Position numbers and translations under genes: made by a program. Positions 37,505 to 45,181 of a DNA stretch of 64,000 nt are shown here, piece by piece; position 1 is the stretch's first letter; every line of letters starts with the position of its first letter. The DNA is from Latescibacteria bacterium UBA6620 (GTDB lineage: Bacteria > Latescibacterota > UBA2968), in the NCBI GenBank assembly GCA_002433075.1, contig DJHM01000047.1:62001-126000 (forward strand), in the 5' to 3' direction. The notes below the pieces were generated by a model, which was given only the letters and a program-made list of their open reading frames with translations, ran no database searches and was not told the origin of the DNA.

Positions 37505-37927
37505 TCAGCCTGTGATCTGACCTGAAATCGCCTTTCTGAGTCCACGGAATTTCTGGCTGACGAGATGGCTTCCGATGTTATAGAGGAGGTGGTTCTCGGC
37601 GAGATCGGCCATTTCCTGGTCGATGTCGACGTTGTTGATTCCGGTCGTGTTGGGTCCTGGATCGGGTTCGTAGACGCGGGGGCCGGCTACAGGGTCCGGG
37701 AGACCGACGGGCATGTGGCGTCCGTCCGTCTTGCGTCCGACCACTGGCGGCTTATTGACCTGGGCCCGGAGATAGTCGGCGAAGTTGACTTCTTTTCGAG
37801 CGTAGTTCACGGTATTGGCATTCGCGATGTTGTTCGAAATCGCGCGGTGTCGCGCTGACGAGACGTTGAGTACTTTGTTGAGAAGCGGTACGTTCGTCTT
37901 GTTGAAGACCAGGTTTCGAACGAGCAT
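37505..37927 (-). CDS. flgB: Flagellar proximal rod protein FlgB
   Basis: 140 aa. The ATG at 37927 is supported by GGGAG 7 nt upstream. Rod signature near the N-terminus (LNVSSARHRAISNNIANANT, NYARKEVNFADYL) and the FlgB C-terminal pattern (NVDIDQEMADLAENHLLYNI). It is the first gene of the flagellar cluster, downstream of a sigma-54 promoter at 38013. Its usual partner flgC does not follow. Confidence 0.94.
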   Translation of the reverse strand: MLVRNLVFNKTNVPLLNKVLNVSSARHRAISNNIANANTVNYARKEVNFADYLRAQVNKPPVVGRKTDGRHMPVGLPDPVAGPRVYEPDPGPNTTGINNVDIDQEMADLAENHLLYNIGSHLVSQKFRGLRKAISGQITG

Positions 37928-38012
37928 GAAGCACTCCCTGTGGCATGTGTAGTGGGCCCACGGCGTCGCCCGACCTCGAGGACGGACGGAGCCCCATTCC
38001 GACCTTCGGGTG

Positions 38013-38028
38013 AGCAAAGCCTGTACCG
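38013..38028 (-). promoter_or_regulatory. Sigma-54 promoter upstream of flgB
   Basis: On the - strand CGGTACAGGCTTTGCT matches TGGYACRN4TTGCW at all fixed positions but the first, with GG and GC exactly 10 nt apart. It lies 86 nt before the flgB ATG. Confidence 0.82.
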
Positions 38029-38074
38029 ATTCAAGGGGGCGCAGTCTGGCGAAGTTGTCCTATGTCTCATATGG

Positions 38075-38094
38075 CTGTTAATAAACGTGTTATG
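38075..38094. promoter_or_regulatory. Putative enhancer element, copy 2 (flgB)
   Basis: CTGTTAATAAACGTGTTATG, 18 of 20 identical to the element at 23178 and in the same orientation relative to the sigma-54 promoter, here about 47 bp upstream of it. It holds the dyad ATAA-N5-TTAT. This stretch also lies in the divergent region between flgB and modB. Confidence 0.55.
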
Positions 38095-38213
38095 AAAATT
38101 TCGAAGATACCGGCGTCGCTCTTCTGGGGCCGGGTTGCGAAAGAAATTCCTTCCCCGAGTCCGCTCATCCGGACGAACCTTGCCGGTTTCGCCACGGTCG
38201 ACCGGCTTCCCTC

Positions 38214-38885
38214 GTGAATCCTCAAGCCCTTGAAATTGTCTGGTTGTCTCTGAAGGTCGCGGTGGCCTGCGTCGCGATCAGTCTGCCACCGGGTGTTTTG
38301 TGCGGCTGGCTTCTGGCTCGTTCCAGTTTCCGGGGCAAGGTGCTGCTGGATGGGATCCTGCACCTCCCCCTGGTTCTCCCTCCGGTGGTGACCGGGTATC
38401 TTCTGCTGATGCTCCTGGGCCAACGTGGCCCCGTGGGGATGCTGCTGGAACAGGTGGGGATCCAGGTGGCATTCGATTGGAAGGGGGCGGTCCTGGCGTC
38501 GGCGGTGGTGGCCTTTCCCCTGTTGCTGCGGTCGGTCCGATCGTCGATCGAGAATGTGGATCCGAGGCTGGAATCGGCCGCTCGGACCCTCGGAGCGGGA
38601 AGAATTCGGGCTTTTTCGACGGTCACGCTGAGGATGGCGCTGCCGGGGGTGTTCGTGGGCGGGTTGTTGAGCTTTGCGCGAAGTCTGGGCGAGTTCGGAG
38701 CGACGATCACGTTCGTGTCGAACATTCCCGGTCAGACCCGGACTCTGCCGCTGGCCATCTACACCTTCATCAACCAGCCTGGAGGCGATCGGGCGGCGCT
38801 CGGCCTTGTCCTGCTTTCGATTGCTCTGTCGCTGGCTGCTCTTGCCGCGAGCGAGGTGCTGACAAGGCGGGTGCGGCGTGGCTGA
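38214..38885 (+). CDS. modB: Molybdate ABC transporter permease ModB
   Basis: 223 aa with five to six membrane helices, starting GTG at 38214. The binding-protein-dependent permease EAA-type loop is clear (LESAARTLGAGRIRAFSTVT, then LRMALPGVFVGGLLSFARSL), as are the ModB hallmarks LVLPPVVTGYLLLMLLG and GEFGATITFVSNIPGQTRTL. It imports molybdate with ModC. The binding protein ModA, usually just upstream, is missing; the upstream DNA is the flgB promoter region. Confidence 0.92.
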   Translation: MNPQALEIVWLSLKVAVACVAISLPPGVLCGWLLARSSFRGKVLLDGILHLPLVLPPVVTGYLLLMLLGQRGPVGMLLEQVGIQVAFDWKGAVLASAVVAFPLLLRSVRSSIENVDPRLESAARTLGAGRIRAFSTVTLRMALPGVFVGGLLSFARSLGEFGATITFVSNIPGQTRTLPLAIYTFINQPGGDRAALGLVLLSIALSLAALAASEVLTRRVRRG

Positions 38886-39978
38886 TTTCCTCCAGGTCCG
38901 AGCGATCAAGCATCTGGGCCCATTCACGCTCGATGTGGACATTCGCTGCCCCTACCTCGTGACGGCATTGTTCGGGCCTTCCGGAGCGGGGAAATCGACA
39001 CTGCTGGGGATGGTGGCGGGCCTGATGGACCCCGACGAGGGCGAGATTGTGATCGGAGACCGCGTGGTCTTCTCGTCTGCGCGAAAGATCCGAGTCCCGC
39101 CGGAAGCCCGGGGAATCGGGTGCGTGTTCCAGGACGGTCTGCTGTTTCCGCACCTGAGCGTGCTCCAAAACCTCCACTACGGCTACGATCTCCTTTCACC
39201 CGGCGACCGGAGGCTGGATCCCGAAGACGTGATCGATCTGCTCGATTTGGGGCCCCGGCTCGCACATCGACCCCGGCAACTGTCGGGGGGAGAACGGCAA
39301 CGGGTGGCGCTGGGGCGCGCACTTCTCCGATCTCCTGATCTGCTGACGCTCGACGAGCCCCTTGCGGCACTGGATCCCGGGCTGAAGAACCGAATTCTGC
39401 CGTATCTACGTTCGATTCGGGATACGCTCGGCTTGCCGATGCTCTGCGTCAGTCACTCGGTCGGCGACATCCTGCAGCTCACAGGCCAGGTCGTCATCCT
39501 GTCAGACGGAAAGTGCGTCACGCAGGGAGACTTTTTCGACGTGGCCCACCACGAGACGGTCGTTCCCTTGCTCGGGGACTACGGGTTCGAGAACGTCCTG
39601 CAGGTGCAGGTGTCCTCGAACGATCCTGATGCGGGCCTGACGCGGGTGGCGTACGAGGATCAGGTCATCAAGGTTCCGCTGTGCGACCGACCGGTGGGGG
39701 ATCGACTGTTCATCGGAATCCGAGCGAACGACATCATCCTCTCAAGGACGGAACCTGAGGGTCTAAGTCTTCGGAATGCCCTGCAAGGTCGAGTCGGAGA
39801 GGTTCGCAGAGCGGGCGCAGTGTCGATGGTTTCGGTGGACGTGGGAAAGCGCTTGCTCGTGGAGGTGACGCCTGAAGCGGTCGTGGAGCTTGGATTGAAG
39901 GAGGGTGAGCGTGTTTTCTGCCTGGTCAAGACCCACTCGATCCGAATCGGGCCTTCCGTGGCTCCTGACCGTACGTAG
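38878..39978 (+). CDS. modC: Molybdate ABC transporter ATPase ModC
   Basis: 366 aa. Walker A GPSGAGKST (about 33-41), Q-loop CVFQDGLLFPHL, signature LSGGERQRVALGRALL, Walker B LLTLDEPLAALDP and switch His in VSHS. The C-terminal TOBE/Mop domain (LRNALQGRVGEVRRAGAVSM) binds oxyanion and distinguishes ModC from generic ATPases. The GTG start overlaps the modB stop by 8 nt. A hairpin follows. Confidence 0.93.
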   Translation: MADFLQVRAIKHLGPFTLDVDIRCPYLVTALFGPSGAGKSTLLGMVAGLMDPDEGEIVIGDRVVFSSARKIRVPPEARGIGCVFQDGLLFPHLSVLQNLHYGYDLLSPGDRRLDPEDVIDLLDLGPRLAHRPRQLSGGERQRVALGRALLRSPDLLTLDEPLAALDPGLKNRILPYLRSIRDTLGLPMLCVSHSVGDILQLTGQVVILSDGKCVTQGDFFDVAHHETVVPLLGDYGFENVLQVQVSSNDPDAGLTRVAYEDQVIKVPLCDRPVGDRLFIGIRANDIILSRTEPEGLSLRNALQGRVGEVRRAGAVSMVSVDVGKRLLVEVTPEAVVELGLKEGERVFCLVKTHSIRIGPSVAPDRT

Positions 39979-40013
39979 CGAAGGCGCGCCCACGGGAGGG
40001 TTGGGCGCCTTCG
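39979..40013 (+). terminator. Probable terminator of modBC
   Basis: CGAAGGCGC(g)CCCA pairs with TGGGCGCCTTCG with one bulge, directly after the modC stop. No T-run follows, so it is a weaker call. Confidence 0.5.
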
Positions 40014-40310
40014 ACTTCCGTGTGGGGGGCCTCAAACGCCCCAAGACCGCGATTTTCTGTCTTACAATAATAAGATACGCTAATTTGTATACTTACTGTA
40101 CAGTGTCTTTCTAATGATTTGTCGTCTTTAACGACTGTGAACTTCGTGGGTTCCAGTGAGCGTCCGGGACGTTGGTATGGTTACAACTACTTGAAATTTA
40201 GAGTCTTACATTGCAAATTTTGGAGTCCGGGCTCCAGTTTTCTCGAGGCCGACCGATAACGATAACACATTCGCTATCATTCCTGACATTCCTCTTCAGG
40301 AAGGTGATCC
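40014..40310. other. AT-rich intergenic region upstream of the FGE-type lipoprotein
   Basis: About 300 bp without a credible gene. 40050-40130 is AT-rich and contains a perfect palindrome ACTGTACAGT (40095-40104). TTGAAA followed by TACATT is a possible promoter (about 40191-40212). A GATAAC direct repeat (40255-40266) and the SD AGGAAGG lie just before the GTG at 40311. Confidence 0.4.
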
Positions 40311-41521
40311 GTGCGCATTCTCCCCCTGCGCCTGGGTCTCTGGCTGGCGATGCTCTCTGTAATGGGATGTGGACAGGATGGCGCGCTTTCCCTCGCACCC
40401 GAGGTCCGTCTCAAGCCAGCCATCCCCAAGCGACTATCGGTGGTTGTGACGCTCACCGACACCGGTTTGCCGATCGAAGGCGTGGAGCTCAAACTCCGTC
40501 CCTCGGGTTCCGGTACCCCTCTGTATGGTCTGACGGACGACCGCGGGAAGTCCACATTTCCGCTGGCTCCAGTCTCCGGTTACTACGAGGCGTTCGCCGA
40601 GCAGGCAGGGCGTCCGCTGGGGGCGTGGTCGAGCCTTCCGCTGAACGCGGGTCGCGAATACCACCTTCAATTGGACCTGGACGGTCGTCGTTCCTCCTTT
40701 GCGATCCCTCATCCACAGGAAATCCGAACCTTTTCGCTTCCGGGCGGCGGGGAAATCGAGATGGTCCGGGCAGGCCGTTTCAGGATGGGTTCTTCCGAAT
40801 CAGAGCCAGGTCGGTCCGCCGACGAAGGTCCCAGGGTCGATGTCGTATTGATGCGTGACTTCTACATCAGCCACCACGAACTCACGCAAAAGCAGTGGGT
40901 TCTGGCGATGGGGATGTATCCCTGGCGCACCTATCGGGATGTCATCGAGCGAATCGGGAATCCGGATGGTTTGGTGTTCGCGCCAGAGGGAGATGCCTAT
41001 CCAGCAGAGAGCACGTGCTGGGCGGGTGTCCGAGATCTCCTGGACGTGCTAAACGCCCACACGGGTGGCGAGGTCTACAGATTGCCGATTGAGGCCGAAT
41101 GGGAATATGCGGCGCGGGCGGGGTCACAGTCGTCGTGGGGGGCTGGCGCGGAACTGGCGGAGTATGCGTGGATCCAGGCCAACACGGGTGACCGAGGCGA
41201 AGGCTACGTCCACCCGGTCGCCACACGACGTCCCAACGGGTGGGGAATCTACGACGTGCCCGGAAACGTGGCAGAATGGGTGGAGGACTGGTATCGACCC
41301 TACACTGGAGGGTTCCAGATCGATCCGCGAGGCCCCGCATCGGGAATCCACGCTGACGCAGGTTATCGTTCGCAACGCGTCATCCGGGGGGCTCGTTTCG
41401 ATCGACGCAAGCGGGGGTGCGCTCCGCAGCCAGAGCTTACGCGGAAACAGAGGGCGCTGGTGCGGGTATCGGCATTCGGCTGGTTCGCGAGGTCGGGCCC
41501 GAAGTGGACCGCTATCGGTAA
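40311..41521 (+). pseudogene. Lipoprotein with formylglycine-generating-enzyme-type domain, frameshifted near the end
   Basis: GTG start with SD AGGAAGG. Lipobox in LWLAMLSVMGC. An N-terminal Ig/carboxypeptidase-like module (20-125) carries PVSGYYEAFAEQAGRPLGAW and is shared with the pseudogene at 3786. The SUMF1/FGE domain (about 140-400) shows MVRAGRFRMGSSESEPGR, YRLPIEAEWEYAARAGSQSS, GWGIYDVPGNVAEWVEDWY and RVIRG. After RVIRG the family demands a GSxxx...RSAxR...IGIRLVR ending. That ending exists in the next frame (from the six G at 41386-41391 to TAA at 41519-41521), while the original frame runs on to 41534 as unrelated residues. One missing G in the homopolymer explains it; it may be a real lesion or a read error. 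Catalytic Cys residues of true FGE are not evident, so the domain may be a binding or other SUMF1-like variant. Confidence 0.8.
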
Positions 41522-41560
41522 GGGAGGCGCGTAGGGTTCGAACCGGGGAGTAGAGGAAGT

Positions 41561-41593
41561 GGGCCGCTTCGTTCTGGACGAGGCGGCCCTTTT
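41561..41593 (+). terminator. Intrinsic terminator after FGE-type lipoprotein
   Basis: GGGCCGC-N2-CGT stem pairing with ACG-N2-GCGGCCC, 5-nt loop, then TTTT. It lies 40 nt after the inferred stop at 41521. Confidence 0.75.
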
Positions 41594-41597
41594 GTGC

Positions 41598-42025
41598 TCA
41601 GGCAGCGCTACCGGCGACGTAGTCAGTCAGCTCGTTGACCTGGCGCTCGTAGTGGCGAAGCTGAGATTTGACCAGGTCGCCGATGCTGATGATGCCGACG
41701 AGCTTTCCGTCCTGGAGAATGGGCATGTGTCTGAATCGTCGCTCGGTTATCGTGGCCATCACGTGTTCGACGGTTTCGTCAAGCTGACCCGCAACGATGT
41801 CTGTCGTCATACGATCCCGAACGTGTTCGGACTTGAGGTCGACGTGCTCGTGAACCGCCCGCATAAGATCACGCTCGTTGATAATGCCGACGATATCGCC
41901 CGCTTCATCCTTGACGGGCAATGCGCCCACTTTATTCGAGACCATCGTCTCGACGGCGTTCGCGAGGTCGGGGCCGACGAAGACCACGCGTGTTCCTTTT
42001 GTTCGAGAATGTCGCTGACTTTCAT
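41598..42025 (-). pseudogene. Two-CBS-domain protein with a frameshift near the N-terminus
   Basis: The conserved start MKVSDILEQK at 42025 has GGAGG 5-6 nt upstream, but its frame leaves the CBS sequence after ten codons. The rest (TRVVFVGPDLANAVETMVSN, then VGALPVKDEAGDIVGIINER and MPILQDGKLVGIISIGDL) continues in another frame to 41598. One missing base in the A4 tract (T run 41997-42000 on the + strand) restores a 142-aa tandem CBS protein of the family that usually starts with these residues. An internal GTG at 41987 could still give a shortened product. CBS pairs bind adenosine nucleotides. Lesion or homopolymer read error cannot be separated here. Confidence 0.75.
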
Positions 42026-42434
42026 CGGTACCTCCAGGAAAGGGAGGATGTGTTGCGGGCGCGACGGAAGGAATCGCCGCGCCCGCTTGGACTGCCCGGT
42101 GGCATCATTCCCTCCGAAGGTTGAGGTGTCGGCTCGCGACGCACGCTCCCGGCCGGCTCGATGTGCTCGACGATTCTGACGGGATGTGCGTGGCGTGGGA
42201 TCTCTTGGACCCAGGGGACGATGTTGCTGCCCGTTGCGTGCACGACCGCGGTCGTCAGGACCGGAGACAGGCCTTGTGGAGAGGATGCCGTATACGATGC
42301 TTTGGGGTTGGGAAAAGTATAGAGTCCTGGTCGACCTCCGACAATCCATAGTAATGATAATTATTAGCTCAATGCATATTCATTGGTGTTCATCATTACT
42401 CAACCTGAACATCCGCTGAGGGGGTGGCTCATAC
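42026..42434. other. Intergenic region between CBS gene and sulfatase pseudogene
   Basis: About 400 bp. No convincing gene: a 73-codon - strand frame (42022-42243) has no recognisable features. The right part (42320-42415) is AT-rich and probably holds the sulfatase promoter and a Fur-box-like site at 42350. Confidence 0.5.
42350..42368. promoter_or_regulatory. Fur-box-like sequence upstream of the sulfatase pseudogene
   Basis: AGTAATGATAATTATTAGC agrees with the classic 19-bp Fur box in 15 of 19 positions, including the core TAATGATAAT. It is 66 bp before the sulfatase GTG. The AT-rich context makes chance similarity possible, and no Fur gene is in the window. Confidence 0.3.
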
Positions 42435-43678
42435 GTGGAACGACCGAACATTTTCTGGGTCTGTACCGACCAACAGCGATACGACACGATCGCCTCGCGG
42501 GGAAATCCTCACATTCGCACACCAAACCTGGATCGTTTGGTGGATTCCGGTCTGGCGTTCACGCACGCCTACTGCCAGAGTCCGATTTGCACCCCGAGTC
42601 GGGCCAGTTTTCTGACGGCTATGTATCCCAGCTCAGTCCACGGATGTATGAACGGGAACGCACATTGGGCGGATGCCGCCCCTTTGGTGACGAAGCTGCT
42701 GGCCGACAGCGGCTATGATTGCGGGCTGGTGGGCAAGCTGCACCTGGCCGGGGCCCACGGGAGAGTGGAACCGCGAGGCGAGGATGGCTAGCGGGTTTTC
42801 GAGTGGAGCCACGATCCCTGTGATCAGTGGCCGGAGGGTCACGCCTACAAGGCCTGGTTGGCAGAAAAGGGCGTCGACCTCGGGACCTTGCGAGAGCGCC
42901 CGAGTGAGATGCCGCCCGAGCTTCATCAAGCGTCGTGGTGCGCCGACGTGGCGATCGATTTTATGAAGGCCGATTGGCCGATGCCGTGGCTGATGAGCGT
43001 CAATGTGTTCGACCCGCACTCTCCATTCGACCCACCACAGCCCTTTCTGGACGGTTATGACCCGGCGGACGTACCACATCCCCTGTTTCGAGAGAGCGAC
43101 CTCGTGACGCAACGATACCTCGAAGGGATCGATTTTCAGACGTCGGGACAGACTCCTGAAGAGATGGGCGTCAGCGAGAAGATCGCCGCTTACTAAGCGA
43201 TGGTCGAACTGATCGATCACGGCGAAATGCTGGGGGACCACGGCCTGATCCTGAAGTGCTGCCGGTTCTACGAGGGCCTGACGCGGGTTTCCCTGATTAT
43301 CTCGTGGCCAGCTCGGTTTGGATGCGCTTGCTCGGATCGTCTTGTGGAACTCACCGATGTAGCGCCCTTCCTGTTGGAGGCCGCCGGTGTCGCGTGCCCG
43401 GAGGGAGTTCAGGGGAAATCCCTGATGCGGCTCCTGGAGGATCCGGAGGCGGCCCACCGTGAAACGGTACGATGATCCGCGACGAGCGTTACAAGCTGTG
43501 CGTCTACCACGGTCACCGGGCGGGTGAACTCTACGATCTGGAGGAAGATCCGGGTGAGTTCGAGAACCGCTATGAGGATCCCACGCTCGGGCAAGTCCGG
43601 TCCGACCTGATGAAGCGCAGTTTCGACGCGCTGGCCCTGTCGACGGATGTGGGCCCCGAGCAGGTGTCTCCGTTCTAA
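42435..43678 (+). pseudogene. Cys-type sulfatase, multiply disrupted
   Basis: The beginning is a classic sulfatase (RPNIFWVCTDQQRYDTIASR) with metal ligands and the formylglycine site C-T-P-S-R in SPICTPSRASFLTAMYP. The frame is then broken by TAG at 42789-42791 (GEDG*RVFEWSHDP, where FEWSHDP is typical sequence) and by TAA at 43194-43196 (IAAY*AMVELIDH). After MVELIDH the text jumps to GEMLGDHGLILK, so about 30 codons normally between these motifs seem deleted. Near 43470 the frame shifts again, with loss of some codons, to MIRDERYKLCVYHGHRAGEL and the normal end GPEQVSPF. Two nonsense changes plus deletions make a sequencing artefact unlikely. A C-terminal fragment from 43472 is not expected to be functional. 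Confidence 0.9.
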
Positions 43679-43697
43679 CTAGGTGAGCCTGAAAATG

Positions 43698-43736
43698 AAA
43701 ACGCCCCGACCGTATTCCTCACGGTCGGGGCGTTTT
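43698..43736. terminator. Strong bidirectional terminator
   Basis: Perfect 16-bp arms AAAACGCCCCGACCGT and ACGGTCGGGGCGTTTT with a 7-nt loop. The A/T ends make it work for the sulfatase (+) and for the NtrC-type gene (-). Confidence 0.95.
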
Positions 43737-43754
43737 CTCTCTCGATCCGGACGA

Positions 43755-45152
43755 TCAGGCGTCAGCGGCTTCGGAGGCGGGGCCCCCCTTCCTGTAGATG
43801 CCGGCCATCCCGTATTCGTGAAGCTTGTTCCTGAGGGTGCGGGAGCTGATCCCGAGTAAATCGGCGGCGTTGGTACGATTACCGTCGCTGGCTTCGAGGG
43901 TCTTGAGGATCAGCCGCTTTTCCATCTCTCTCACGGTGGTTCCGACGCTGACGCCCTCGTCTACGCCGCCTGTCCGGGGGGCGCCCGTGAGGATATCGAG
44001 GGGCAGGTGGTTTTCGCGGATCTGTGGCTCCTGGCAGATGACGACGCCACGCTCGATGTAGTTCTCGAGCTCGCGGACGTTACCTGGCCAGTCGTAGGCC
44101 ATCAGGATTTCGATCGCCTTTTCGTTGAAACCGCCGATCTCTTTCTCGTTTTCAGTGTTGTACTTTTGGAGAAAGTGCTCGGCCAATTGCACGATATCGC
44201 CTTTCCGGTCTCGAAGCGGGGGCATCTGAATCGGGATCACGTTGAGACGATAGAAGAGGTCCTCCCGGAAATTCCCCTTGTCGATTTCCTCGCGCAGATT
44301 CCGGTTCGTCGTCGCGACGATTCGAACGTCGACGGTGATGGTCGCGCCGCTTCCGATGCGTTCGAATTCCCGTTCCTGCAGGACGCGCAGCAGTTTGGCC
44401 TGGAGCGGCGGCTCGATCTCGCTGATTTCGTCGAGAAGAAGTGTGCCGCCGTCTGCCAGTTCGAACCGTCCCTTGGTCTGCTTTACGGCGCCGGTAAACG
44501 AACCTTTCTCGTGGCCGAAGAGCTCGCTTTCGATCAGGTCCTGTGGCAGCGCAGCACAATTCAGCTTGATAAAGGGCTGATCGGCTCGTGGGCTGTTGTA
44601 GTGGATGGCGCGGGCGATGAGTTCCTTGCCCGTCCCGCTTTCACCGTTGATCAGGACGGTGGACCGGCTCTTGGCGACGGTCTCGACGAGTTCGAAGACC
44701 TCATCCATCACCTTGGTCTTCCCGACCATATTGCCGAAACTGAAGCGCTCTCCGAGTTCGGTCTTGAGCCGCGTGTTCTCCCTCTTGAGCTCCTGAACTT
44801 CCAGGACGCGATCGACTCGGAGGCCGAGTTCGTCTCCCACGACCTCACCTTTTACCAGATAGTCGCAGGCGCCCTTCCGCATTGCTTCCACCGCTGTGTC
44901 GACCTGATCGAGGGCCGAAATCATGAGCACCCTGATGTCGGGGTGGCGTTCCGTGATTTTATCGAGCAGCTCAATCCCAGACATTCCCGGCATCCGGATG
45001 TCAGAGAGTACGACGTCGAAATCGGCTTCGGCGAGTTTCGTAAGTGCCTCGTCGCCGTTCTCGGCCTCTTCGGTTTCGTACGCATCCTCGAGCTGGGACA
45101 CGAAAGACGATCGGGAATATTCGTCGTCATCCACGATCAGGAGCTTTTTCAT
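43755..45152 (-). CDS. NtrC-family sigma-54 response regulator
   Basis: 465 aa. The ATG at 45152 has GAGGAA 6-7 nt upstream. Receiver domain with phosphoacceptor Asp51 (VVLSDIRMPG); the usual conserved Lys is followed by GE instead of P (LVKGE). The AAA+ domain has Walker A GESGTGKE (about 158), GSFTGA as sigma-54 contact loop (Ser replaces the first Ala of GAFTGA), Walker B GGTLLLDEI, the arginine-finger region and FREDLFYRL. The C-terminal Fis-type HTH is NAADLLGISSRTLRNKLHEY. With the upstream kinase it resembles FlrB-FlrC/FleS-FleR pairs, and the sigma-54 flagellar promoters in this window are its likely targets (inference). Confidence 0.93.
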   Translation of the reverse strand: MKKLLIVDDDEYSRSSFVSQLEDAYETEEAENGDEALTKLAEADFDVVLSDIRMPGMSGIELLDKITERHPDIRVLMISALDQVDTAVEAMRKGACDYLVKGEVVGDELGLRVDRVLEVQELKRENTRLKTELGERFSFGNMVGKTKVMDEVFELVETVAKSRSTVLINGESGTGKELIARAIHYNSPRADQPFIKLNCAALPQDLIESELFGHEKGSFTGAVKQTKGRFELADGGTLLLDEISEIEPPLQAKLLRVLQEREFERIGSGATITVDVRIVATTNRNLREEIDKGNFREDLFYRLNVIPIQMPPLRDRKGDIVQLAEHFLQKYNTENEKEIGGFNEKAIEILMAYDWPGNVRELENYIERGVVICQEPQIRENHLPLDILTGAPRTGGVDEGVSVGTTVREMEKRLILKTLEASDGNRTNAADLLGISSRTLRNKLHEYGMAGIYRKGGPASEAADA

Positions 45153-45181
45153 TTTGGGTTCCTCGTCGTTGCGGAGCGTGT

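Noticed and set aside
41530..41550. GGTTCGAACC resembling a tRNA T-arm
   Set aside because: No acceptor, D-arm or anticodon stem can be built around it; it is the end of the FGE-type gene and its 3' flank.
42022..42243. 73-codon - strand frame ahead of the CBS gene
   Set aside because: Low-complexity Pro/Arg/Ser composition, no SD and no recognisable motif; its stop overlapping the CBS start is probably chance.
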